Assembly (NCBI RefSeq): GCF_000003815.2
Contig: NC_049992.1
Coordinates: 17,963,518-18,027,517, forward strand
From: Branchiostoma floridae
Lineage: Eukaryota; Chordata; Leptocardii; Amphioxiformes; Branchiostomatidae
DNA length: 64,000 nt
Direction of reading: 5' to 3'
The notes beneath the pieces were generated by a model, which made no database searches, was not told the origin of the DNA, and was given only the letters and a program-made list of their open reading frames with translations. How positions within the stretch are numbered: position 1 is the stretch's first letter; each line of letters begins with the position of its first letter. The position numbers and the translations under genes are program-made. Of this stretch, positions 36,740 through 48,125 are shown piece by piece.

Positions 36740-36901
36740 GGCTACGTGCTTGTTGCGGTACGTTTGGCACGTACATCGGATTCCTTCTAAGGCCGTCTCG
36801 CATGGAGTTCGGATCTGAACTCGGGACATGTCTGTTTTTAGGTAAACCAGTGTCATCATTTCCATTAGCCACATTGTCAGCATCATGTTCAGCGGAGAAT
36901 T
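36740..36901 (-). CDS. Gene C exon 1b: duplicated tail segment with NPMYVPN
   Basis: Acceptor TTCTCAG before AATTCTCCGC, donor GTGAGTTT after AGCC; 162 nt, phases 1 and 1. It encodes FSAEHDADNVANGNDDTGLP and on to RRNPMYVPNVPQQARS, a diverged copy of the last 54 residues of exon 1. Included between exons 1 and 2 it adds a second membrane-proximal NPMYVPN without changing frame; it could also be an alternative exon. Confidence 0.75.
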
Positions 36902-37012
36902 CTGAGAACGAGTTTTTTTTTTGCAGTTTAAGCATAAAATGCCATGTTTGCTCCTTTTTAGACATTCAACTAAACATGAAACTAAACATAACAATAAGAA
37001 AAGCAAACTTAC

Positions 37013-38003
37013 GACAACGTGCTTGTTGCGGTACGTTTGGTACGTACATCGGATTCCTGTTCAGGCCGTCTCGCATGGAGTTCGGATCTGTACTCGGGAT
37101 ACGTCTGTTTTCAGGTAAGCCATTGTGATCATTTTCATTAGCCACTTTGTCAGTATCTTGTTCAGTGGAGTCGCACGCTGACGTGTACGATGGGTTTGTG
37201 AATCCATAGGCGACAGCATATGGCATATAAGGATCCAAGTCGTCATTATCGTCAGTGACATCGACAGGCTCTTGAACCTCATCTTTAATGTCGTTTTGGG
37301 GGATTACGTTTGTACCACAGTCATCGTTATTCGCTGTTGTAGTTGTATTTCTTTCTGCATATAGTTTGTTGTTGGAATTGCAACTACGTAATACTATGTT
37401 TGTTGCGTATCGAGAATACGGTTGTCCCAATGCTTTTGCGGGACATGCCGGGTCCCTGGTAGCGTTTTGATTGTTTGGGCCTGGGGAACAGCACAATGGG
37501 TTTGGGTTCAGGATCTTTTCTGGGGAGGTTGGATGAATGTTTGATTTCGAAGCCTCAATGTCATTCTGACGTATGTTTTGCTCTGTTATCGGCTTCACAT
37601 CGTCATCAGCGATTTCGATTGCCTGTGCGGTATCATCTGCATCTTCAGTTGTATCAGGCATATGGTTATCATCATCATGTTCATTACACCCAATTTGTGT
37701 AGAAGGATGGCCGTCCTTCTCATAGTTCTTCTGGTTTGTCCGTTTCTCATGTGTATTTTGGACGTATCGAGTTTCAGGTACGGTCTTGCTATCTTCGACA
37801 GGAACCGATCTGTCCGCATCATTTCCGAATGGGCTGCATGATGTTGTTTCGTACATCAGATTTGGCAGCACGGTGGAAAAAGCGTATGGATCCAAATCTT
37901 TCTGAATTGGGGGATTTGAAGTTACTTGTGGCAAACCAACTGCTGAGACATCGTTTGTGTCGATCGTTGGTACATCGTCTGGGGAGATGTTGTCTTCAGC
38001 CAT
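37013..38003 (-). CDS. Gene C exon 1: cytoplasmic tail without minisatellite expansion
   Basis: 330 residues, same start and donor as the others. Only one NHMPD unit remains (CNEHDDDNHMPDTTED), so this is either the unexpanded or a contracted form. NLMY replaces the first NPxY; NPSY and NPMYVPN are intact. Confidence 0.82.
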
Positions 38004-38682
38004 GCTTATTTTTCACCCTGTATGTGTGTAACATTTCACAATTCCTAGTTCGGACGTGTAATCGCTATGCATTAACAAATTGCATTGTGGTCCCTAAACT
38101 TTTACTTTGAAACAAAGAGGATAACTACATTACATGCGAAATAAGAACTGTGAAAATTTCATAAGAACTTTAGCACGACTTTAGCATGTTTATCTAAGAC
38201 TAAGGCAACGTATAGTTCTTTAAAACATAGCCTAAAATGCTTATATATATTTGTTCCCAGAGCTTCGTGAGAAATGTATAAAATCAGAGATGTAGGACAG
38301 ACGAGCAGTAGGGGTAGAGTCAAAAGGATTGAGTATAAACTAGGGTTCGTACCTTCACTAAATATCTTGGATGAAATATCTCCATAAGCTTATGTTGATT
38401 GTATGCAAATGACTTACATTTACATAATTTATGCACGTGGTGATGTTCAGCATTGACTAACTTACACATGTCACAGTTACTTCTCGGAATTTTTCAGAAA
38501 AAAAGGTCTGTCGGTAAAAAATAGAAATAAAATTTTGCAAACAGTCGGAGGTAGGAAAGTTCGAGGGGCCAGGCCTACTCAAGTTACACAACATAAATAA
38601 CAACAGGTTTAACAAGTAATTGTTTTCAGATGAATGGGACGCTGTTTTCGGCAGAGTTTCCGACGCCTTACGAGCGCTTTAA

Positions 38683-39654
38683 CCCTCAAACCACCTACCT
38701 TTTTTTGTGACGTAGATTACCGTATGGGGTCAACACTGACCCCAGAACGTTTTGTACAAGTACAGTTTTTTGTGACTCTTTTTTTGTGATTTGTATATAT
38801 GTATATGTTCATTAATCTATGTGGGACAGTTTGACATCATTAGGCGAGAATAATTGTAGCTAATTATCATAATTTATGCAAAAGATCATGAGGACCACAT
38901 TTTGCACACACAGTCTAACGCTATTCAAACCGGGCAAGGTTTTTTTTATGCTTGCACAAACTTCAAAGTCACACAGCCCCTGAATAGCTTATCCTAGGGC
39001 CAACGAACTTGGTCCCTTTTTAGAAAATTTTGATAGCAATCAACTTAAGTGAATAAAAAAATTTCATCATTTTTTTATGTTCTCATGGCAACGGAATTCT
39101 GACAGGCATATTTATTACTCAATTTTCAAATTTTGGCTTAAACATTCAAGTTTTAAGGTTTTCTTGGCAAAATACACTTGTTCATGACATCTTAACAAAT
39201 TCAATGTAAATTTCATCATTCAATATTCATAATTTATGCTAATTTGATGACATCATCATTCAAAATCCAAGATGGCGGCCAATTTAAGCTAAATTACGTC
39301 ATGGCGTCGTCATATAACATGATAATGACACAAAAGTTGTTACCATGATTTCGTTGCACATATACATCATTCTCTGAAAATTTCGTGATCATACAATAAG
39401 TAGTTTAGGCGTGGGTCTCAAAAGTTTGTTTAAAAAAATGCTGGGGTCAGTTTTGACCCCACTGGACCATACATAAACTTTCTATGATAACTTAATCAAC
39501 AATGAGCCAATCTCGGTAAAAACGTATGAGAAGTTATAAGACATATATACAAACAAACTCATAGAGGGAAATTTGTTTTCAACCAGAAATGTCATAATGG
39601 CACATATGAATATACGTCTGGGGTCAGTTTTGACCCCATACGGTGGTTTGAGGG
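38683..39654. mobile_element. piggyBac-like MITE, 972 bp, TTAA target duplication
   Basis: TTAA flanks both ends (38679-38682 and 39655-39658). Terminal repeats CCCTCAAACCACC / GGTGGTTTGAGGG are perfect over 13 bp; a second inverted block, GTATGGGGTCA...TGACCCC, follows, with a 24-bp interruption in the left arm. No transposase ORF. The centre (about 38918-39400) carries sequence also found at 1000-1500 and 21313-21813, perhaps an older nested element. Confidence 0.88.
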
Positions 39655-40917
39655 TTAACTTAAAAGACGATTTTCATCTTTGCTTTATGAATAACAGCCA
39701 AAAGGCCAAGATTTTGGGAGCTGAAAGTTTGGGAGCTAGTATTATGTTTGCGAAAATTTGTACCGTGATATTAGCACGCGCAAGACGGAACCTTCTTTCA
39801 AGCCGGCAACGCGGCAGAAAAATAACTGGTTCTTTTTGACGTTACCCATTCAAATGATGTGCGTGATTTTATTTCTCTTATGACGTGGATTTGAAGGTCA
39901 CAACGCCACAAAAAAACGGAAATTTGCCGAGAAAAACAAGTAGAAAGCCATCGTTTCTAGTAATATCAACATGTTGACAATAGAGTGACTTATCTCTAGA
40001 TGCATGGGTGAGCAAGTTATAAAAAACAGACACGGACACCTTTCATTTTCAAGCAAAATATGCTATGAAGCCATGCAAATATACAATACATGTTCCTTAT
40101 ACTCAACCAAGTTCTGTGACGAATAAATTTGTATTTTATGAGGTTTGAATGTAGACTAGAATTACAACGCCCGGAATAGTTCAGCCTAAATTACAGTGGA
40201 CTATACCAATGACCAGTATGACCTCGAGGGCGCCATGTTCGATTTTCGTTGGCGTCAAGCACGCAAATTTGTGACCGGGATTTTCCGGCAGTTATTATAA
40301 AAATCAAAGTGTATCAAGGTTGATACACGGCAATATTTTGGTCGCCAAAATACAACCAATTTTCCCGGGATTTTCAGCGAGTTATATCGTTTAATATCAA
40401 TGTCACTTTGCCGAAAAGTAGTGAATAGAGTGCAAAAATACCGGGAAATACGGACAGGAAAACCTAAACTTTCTATATTTAGGGGGTCTCTTTGTAGCCC
40501 AAACAAGTCCGTACAAAATTGACACGTACAGCTACTGGAATTTGAGGCCAATAGTTTATTTCAGAGAAGAGGCAGTGAAATTTTGTCAACGTAAGGTGTG
40601 GCCTTTTTTTTCAAGTTTGGAAAAATAGGGTCGCAGAATCCGAAAAGCAACAAATAAAATTGGTGTGGCCTAACAATTATTGTTTCATGCTTTATTCAGT
40701 GTCGTACCAACCAGATGAAACTACAAAACCAGGTATGCCTCTCTACTTTTCTACACATATGCATCAGGCGTTATGCATTTTGCATTAGTACTCACAGCAA
40801 GGCCTCTGTGGGGGCGATTTGTAGCAGAAGTAGTCTTCGTTTTAAGAAATAGTCTCAGCTGTAAAAAATGCAAAAATAATTCAATATTCCGTTCTCAGCT
40901 GAAAGAAGCAATCCGTA

Positions 40918-41049
40918 ATCTCCAAGCAGATCCTACGGTCGGCCAAAGGGAGTCAGACGGGCTCCGGTAGCATACACACTCCTGGGCCGGCTTCACTCCT
41001 CTGGCATCTTTGATTCTATCTTATGGCACAGACGGATCTGCTCGGAGAT
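40918..41049. repeat. Foldback element, shortened form
   Basis: Starts ATCTCCAAGCAGATCCTACGG and ends CTCGGAGATT; lacks part of the left arm found in the 29456 and 50956 copies. Confidence 0.65.
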
Positions 41050-44000
41050 TAAGTAAACCGATCGCTTATAGATATGACAGTATTTTAGCAAATAAAGTGT
41101 TCATATAATGAAAATTAGCAATATCTAGACTTTCATGACCCTATGTATGCCTTTGCCAAATGATTTTACCTTTACAATTGGTATATATTTATTGTGTTTG
41201 TCATTTAATTTGCAAATACGTTCCTAAGTTGATAAATCTGATAAATTATATCAGTTGATTATGTCCTCCACCAAAATAGCAGAAGTAAATAATCTATGTC
41301 TAGAAAAAAGGGCTTTAATCGCATTTTCTGATAATAAATGTTCAATGATGTCCACCTGGTGTTATTTTTAATTTTGGTTTCTGTAAGTTGAAAGTATATA
41401 TACATTGGGTATTTTGATCGCCCAGATGCACAATACGTACCTTTAGTCAGAAACTTCACAATCATACTAAGACGCAAGATATTTTTAAAAAACAGCTGTA
41501 TGGGTATTAATATGAGGATATCAGTTTAGCAAAAGGAATTGTTTTAGTAGGGCGTACTAAAAAAAGTGAACGATTAGACACACTATACTCACCGGGTAAT
41601 GTCTATGGTGGTGACTCAATGTAGCTTTATCAGGACTCCAACCAAACTCCAGATCGGACTGCGATATTTGCTCCTGCGTAGACGGATTTATTTTTTTCAT
41701 TCCTAGTGTCAGTTGAGTGAAATGAATAATTCCAGACTCAGGACGAACCATTTCGTGGGTGCCCAACTGTACATAGATGCCAACATTTATGATCTCTCGT
41801 TGGTATAAATAAATAGAATTGACCAAATAAAGTTCTCGTCTTATAGCTTAATAAAGTTGTTCTTTTTACCAGGCATTTTTGATTGTGTCACAAAAGTGTA
41901 TATAATATGATGTATACGTGCACTTTATGTTCAAAATAATGAACTTGCCCGAGCATTTTCATAAACATCAGACAGATGAAACATCAGGTTCTTGAATAGT
42001 TATCATACCACTGCGTTACGTAAGGCAAGGTCTACATCTCTTTGCCACCATTGTGATTTCAAACAGAGACTAAGATATTTGGATACTTCTCGGCCGGAAG
42101 GCCATTTCCCAATAAGTTATAATGTGAAAGTTTGATGATCAGTACCTGAACTTGTTGATCCTTAGTAAGTACGGATATGTGCAATACGTAATCTTGCAAG
42201 CCTTGTCTCAAAGTACCTACTTTTCCATAAATTAGTCTCCTCGTGCAGAAAAAAAAACAAAAGTGCGAAATGTCACCGAACTCTTACATAAGCACGAAGA
42301 TATCCCATCTTCAGACTTATCACAAGATTGCTTCTCATATTCATATATCTTTGGCTACCAAAAGAAGGTGGGTGGTTATCATGGAAGCCCATCTGTGTTG
42401 GTAGTAATCATAGCACAATGCTAAACTTTCTTCCAACAAAGAGGAATACACGGGTCAAAACTCTCACTGAGATTTAGATTCCTTGAATAGAAGCGCTGTC
42501 CTCTCTCAACACATCTACATTGAACAACAAAGGTAAATGACAAACAATTGAATTGAATCGAAAGCTTTTAAAGCGTTTATTCCAAAGTTTACGTACACTA
42601 TACGTAAATACAAAGCCAGGAGGTCATAGTTCAACTGTCAAACTACTCTAAAAATCGATGTGTTAACAGATTACACATCAACTAAAAGAGGCGTAAATGA
42701 TATTGTAAGTCAAAATCTCTAAACATAATGTAGTTTTTATTTACACATATATCAAGACCATAAAGTCTGGATTCAAAATGCTAGGACATCAGATAGAGGC
42801 TGATTAGCCAGATCTTGAAGCCCCGCAAACTGTTTTATCATGATTTTATTTCATACCCCCCCCCCCCTTGTAGAAATAGCGCTTGTCGAAAATAATTGAC
42901 ATGGCTACCGCACATTCCGCACAACTTCAGTCAGTACATATGGCTGAACACACAAAATATGGTATACCAAATAATAGATTCTTCATTTTTGTTCTTTCAC
43001 ATCATTTTTGACCTCGAATAATAATAGTATGCGTTTTCCGATATTTCTTTTTTTTTCAATCTTCGGCATAAATGTATATATATCCTTACTTTGTCTTGTA
43101 CTATTTACAGTATGGTTGAAAACTTTGTTTTGTATACAGCCAAAAATTGATGCGCACTGTTTTTTTACTAATATCAGACAAACGACACGTCACGTTCCTG
43201 AATATTAATTATTCATCCACCTTATGTCAGCAAACATTGCTTGAAATATTTGCCTTCTTCTCTTGCATTTCCTCCTGTGTTATAATACAGGTTTGATTAT
43301 TAATTTCATAACTTGATATCTGGTCATAGCTTACTAGGGATTCCTGCGATACACAAGTAAAATACCAATACTCCTACTTTTCACAAAAATGCATCTGCTT
43401 CTTAAGATCAAAAAGTTCAAACGTCATCGAATCCTTGCATTGGAACAACCTTACTTCAGACTCATCACAATATTGCTTCGTACGTATATTCATAAGTATT
43501 CTAGATCGAAGGTGGGTGGTTCTGTGATAGTGAAATAAAAAAAAGGGTTTTGATAAGAAAGTAGTGTATGCACGTAGAAAAGGCATCACTTGTAGAGTCT
43601 GTTTAAGAATTAATAATAAGTGCACAAAATGCTAACTGACAGAGGCTAGTTCAGTAACGACTATAAGTGCAGTATGCTTCTAGTAGCTTGTAGATCAAGT
43701 TTATCATGGTTGATAGTAACAACACAATTTAACATGACTTAGAATAAAATGTGGTTTACAGTCAGGTTCGTTGTCTTCATACTAAATAATGTTTTATTGA
43801 TGAGAATGATGTTAGTTGCAACATGAACGGTTTATACTGTAGATTACTTTGGCATACTGCAGCACATATAAAATTGTTTATCACCAGGAGAAGCTTTCTG
43901 ATGTCATTTTATAACGTCAATGTGACGCCAATTCGGTTGCCAATGCAACAGAAGTCTTGGCAGTCTTGAATTATCAATAAGGAACCCTTTTTGGTTAACG

Positions 44001-45291
44001 TTAATGACTGGTGTAATACCTTTTGTATAAAATTACATTAATGACATTTTACTTACACCATACTGCATATTATCACGTCAAAATGATACTAAAGGTAAGG
44101 CCATACCGACTTGGAGTACATCCTCTGGAGAGCCCAAAATTAATGCGCGCGGGCGAAAAAGAAGAAGAAAAATCCAGCAAAAATAAAAAGTGCTACTAAA
44201 TCACAAGACTAAGGTTCCAGACCATTCTTTACCAGTCTTCGTTTCAGTTACCAGTTCACCTCCCGCAAGACTCATCCATAAAATTAAGTCAATGTGGCCT
44301 AAGATAAAACTTAACGGTTACATCATTTGGATCCCGTACAAAAAGCCGTTTGGAAATTACAAAGGGGAGGCTGAATGACCCCCGTCCGTCCCATGAATTT
44401 AAAAAATCAGCCAAGTCCTTATAGTACTAACACTTACTAAGCATGTACCGAGATTTTGGTTCGCCATTAAAACATCAATATTGATAAGTGATAATTAACG
44501 TTACGTCATTGCAAACGTAATACATAGTAAAGCTACAGGCTTGGATTTGACATTTTGGACCAGCAATCTTGTTCAAATAAGCTTACTTCATGAATTTTAC
44601 ATCATAAAAATTAATTTAAACACCATACTAGAGAAATTGGTGTAAAATAAAATCTAATATAAGCACTGCAATAAAGGAATAGGAAACACACGAAGATACA
44701 TCGATCTATAAATGACAAAATTAATGAGATTGAAACATCAAATTAAAGATCCTAGTTTTTTTTCTGAAAGCGTTAATTCCAAATCCTCCTCCCAAGTCAT
44801 TTATGATGAAGGTGCGAAACGTTCAGTCAGGATAATGAAAACCGATTTTTGCACACTATCTTACAACCCGTGGTAAATGAGGAAAGAAATGATTCGCCTT
44901 TTAGAAAACATCCCGACAAGGGTCAAGAAGTTTCATCGAGAAGAACATCCTGTCAATAGTGCAAGACATTTTTTTCCCACATAAGGCCATGTTGATTTGG
45001 AGATTTTGATATTTTTGGAGAACATCTCATTTCACAGGACGTCAATTTTTGCCCTTTTAAAAAAGACCATATTTTGAATCGACAAATCAACTGTTAAAGT
45101 GTTAAATACATGCTAAAAATTTACAAACAAAATAAAAAAATGGATAGTTACGACGAAGAGTGCTAGGCTATTTGGTTAATTGAAAAGTGTTCTCATGACA
45201 AAAGTATTTTACACCTCCTTGTCAGTTTTAACTTTTCCGAAGGAAATCATTTATATGATATAATCAAGAGATGTCTTACAGGGACAACCTG

Positions 45292-45557
45292 TCAATTATA
45301 TGTACAAGTAAGTATAGACTGGGATTCCCTCTGACTTGTGCGAAAAGTTTTGCCCTGCCTTCTTTTTTCTCGATGTCCTTTTTCTTTCTGTAGTCGACAC
45401 AGCCGGCGACGTCGACAGTGGTCAGGCGAGTTGCCGCACCAGTGTCCATCGGAACAGCATGGGTATTTACCGTCAGGATCACATTCAGCAGGGTAACCAT
45501 CATCTGCAGGGTAACCCTGGCCGCAACGCAAGTCGTCTCGCCACTTCTTCTTAGGAG
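45292..45557 (-). CDS. Gene D last exon: hevein-like module with frameshifted end
   Basis: Near-identical to the gene C exon, with the same extra base after the CGNSPDHC stretch and the same basic read-through tail ending at 45292. Sharing by two genes shows the shift is inherited, not a sequencing error in one copy. Confidence 0.7.
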
Positions 45558-46555
45558 CTATTTGATGAAATGTTTATTTAGTCAACATATGCAAAACAAA
45601 ACAGCCTCGCAAGCTGCATGGGATGCCTAAATTGAGATATTTATTGCATCTCGAACATTTATAATAAGACCGTGTGTTCCGTATTACCATAGGTAACCGA
45701 CCACGGGTAGAATTGTCCGACGACCCAGGGCTGGAGATTGATACAGAATATAGTGTCGTACTTTAACCCTATTCAGACAGGGCTTTTTGGTCAATCTGTT
45801 ACGTTGGGGCGGTGGGTCTTTTGAGGCCTACTCCTTCTAACGCCTGCAACTCTTGACTGACTTTTTCTATGACTGCCAAATTTTTAGAGAATGATTCAGA
45901 CGTGGAATATGGGTATTGCAAGGAATTTGATGTCATATCAACGTAATACGACGTCAATATGACGTCATGAATGTGATTATATTGACTGTAACCATGAAAA
46001 ATGGGTATTCCCAGAAAAATTCAAGGTCTGTTACAAAAATGCAACAGCAATTGTACATAGAAAGATAATGTTATAATATGTTAAAATAATAGCAAAAAAA
46101 GGACCCCGTGCATGAAAAGGTATAAAAGACCAGACTAAAACACTTTTGCTAATAATGGAATTTTGAATCATCACCCGTGTGTCTTTTTTTGTCAAAAAAT
46201 GGCCAAAAATCGCAAAAGAAAGCATTTTGTTGTAACGTACACCAAACGTGTTAATGAATTTATATGGGGGGATTATCAAGGCACATCTCTGCTAAATTTC
46301 AGCTCATTCAGCTGTAATACCAGGGTACAGGGGGCCAAAATATACAGTTTTGGTCTAAAAATGACCAAAAATACTTAATAAAATCCATTTAGAGACAGAT
46401 ATGAAAAAAAATGTAATTTGAAAATAAACGCAATTTCATAATACTTTATTCATTTAATAAGATAGCTGTAATGTGGCAAGAAAACCTGAAAAATACTTTG
46501 TAATGTAGAAGGTAAACATGGGTGTAGTTAATACTACCATGTACACAGGGATTAC
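45558..46555. other. Gene D intron between stalk and last exon
   Basis: Same content as the gene C intron: MITE-like end TTAACCCTATTCAGACAGGG at about 45764 and one Helitron core-repeat copy near 46170-46420. No domain exon. Confidence 0.7.
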
Positions 46556-47249
46556 CAGGGATGTAGGTGGTGTCCGTAGCAGGCTTACCATCGGTGTTGG
46601 TAGTGTCCACAGTAGGGTGAGCATGGGTGTAGGTAGAGTCCACAGTAGGGTGAGCATGGCTGTAGGAAGTGTCCACCGTAGGGTGAGCATGGGTGTGAGT
46701 AGTGTCCACAGCAGGCTGACCGTTGGTGTAGGTAGTGTCCACAGCTGGCTGACCATTGGTGTAGGTAGTGTCCACAGCAGGCTGAGCATTGGTGTAGGTA
46801 GAGTCCACAGTAGGGTGAGCATGGCTGTAGGTAGTGTCCACCGTAGGGTGAGCATGGGTGTAGGTAGTGTCCACAGCAGGCTGACCGTTGGTGTAGGTAG
46901 AGTCCACAGCAGGCTGACCATTGGTGTAGGTAGTGTCCACAACAGGCTGACCATTGGTGTAGGTAGTGTCCACAGCAGGCTGACCATTGGTGTAGGTAGT
47001 GTCCACAGCAGGCTGAGCATTGGTGTAGGTAGAGTCCACAGCAGGCTGACCATTGGTGTAGGTAGTGTCCACAGTAGGCTGTCCATTGGTGTAGGTAGTG
47101 TCCACAGCAGGCTGACCATTGCTGTAGGAAGTGTCCACAGCAGGCTGAGCATTGGTGTAGGGAGTGTCCACAGCAGGCTGAGCATTGGTGTAGGTAGAGT
47201 CCACAGCAGGCTGACCAGGGACGGATGTATTATAAACAGCCTCCCCTGT
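46556..47249 (-). CDS. Gene D exon 3: longest stalk, 20 repeats
   Basis: 694 nt, phases 0 and 1. Twelve 33-bp units more than gene A. Blocks of the THAHPTVDTTY type and the TNGQPAVDTTY type are interleaved twice, pointing to duplication of multi-unit blocks rather than single units. No stop in the frame. Confidence 0.82.
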
Positions 47250-47426
47250 CTGTAGATAGGAGAGATTCTAGTTAATATAGCTCATACAGTGAACAGAACA
47301 GGTGAAGAATATGTTTCATTGTTCTTTCCATTGTGTAACAATGACAATGCCCTCCTAAACATGTATAGAATTTGAAGGCATACACGTAGGCCACATCCCG
47401 AAATGGAAGGAAGACCGTTTTCTTAC

Positions 47427-47530
47427 CTTTTGAACATTGTTGTCAAAAGAAATCCAGGTTCCAAAAGCACTCGATGCCACCAACAAAGCAGTTACTATCA
47501 CGGCAACGCCAGTCCTGCTATAAGTGCACT
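47427..47530 (-). CDS. Gene D exon 2: transmembrane segment
   Basis: 104 nt, encodes CTYSRTGVAVIVTALLVASS followed by AFGTWISFDNNVQK; one residue different from gene C in the helix. Confidence 0.85.
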
Positions 47531-47854
47531 CTGAAATTACATACAAGGTAAACGTCAAGGTGTTAAATAATGACTCATGTATCTAACCTACATGTATTAC
47601 ATATATTCATGAGAGTAACTCCTGTAACTCTGAAACAACTTATCATATGGCCACCAATTTTCAGAGAATGATGTAGACATAATATCTAAAGATTTTAGGA
47701 ACTTTGACGCAAGTATGACGTAATATAACGCAATTTTGACGTCATCAATCTATCTGTATTGGCTGGAACCATGAAAAAGGGTATTCCCAGAAAACGTTAA
47801 GCTATCCTGTTTTTTAATTACTTCAACTAAAATAACCATATATAGAAAACTCAC

Positions 47855-48019
47855 GGCTACGTGCTTGTTGCGGTACGTTTGGCACGTACATCGGATTCCT
47901 TCTAAGGCCGTCTCGCATGGAGTTCGGATCTGAACTCGAAACATGTCTGTTTTTAGGTAAACCAGTGTCATCATTTCCATTAGCCACATTGTCAGCATCA
48001 TGTTCAGCGGAGTTGCATT
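47855..48019 (-). CDS. Gene D exon 1b: duplicated tail segment
   Basis: 165 nt, phases 1 and 1; encodes CNSAEHDADNVANGNDDTGL through RRNPMYVPNVPQQARS. One codon longer than in C at its start. Same role as in C. Confidence 0.75.
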
Positions 48020-48125
48020 CTGAGAACGAGTTTTTTTTTGCAGTTTAAGCATAAAATGCCATGTTTGCTCCTTTTTAGACAACTCAACATGAAACTAAAC
48101 ATAACAATAAGAAAAGCAAACTTAC

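Larger units (their letters stand above)
34312..38003 (-). other. Gene C: short paralog, tail-membrane-stalk-hevein-like (gene model)
   Basis: Five exons: 38003-37013, 36901-36740 (extra exon 1b), 36415-36312, 36135-35574 and 34577-34312. The sequence is gap-free, and the intron between stalk and last exon (34578-35573) contains no lectin, F5/8 or PAN exon, so the domain loss is real here. The tail lacks the 18-bp minisatellite expansion, while the stalk is doubled to 16 repeats. The hevein-like module carries a 1-bp insertion shared with gene D. Confidence 0.7.
38004..45291. other. Intergenic region between gene C start and gene D end
   Basis: 38500-40680 is not found upstream of the other genes and is likely inserted repeat DNA, including the TTAA-flanked element 38683-39654. 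40690-42500 resembles the other upstream regions, and 42500-45291 matches 31700-34311. Poly-C at 42857-42868. No gene recognised. Confidence 0.6.

Noticed and set aside
40255-40551. 98-aa minus-strand ORF
   Set aside because: No recognisable domain, no paralog in the other units, no convincing splice context; lies in inserted repeat-rich DNA.
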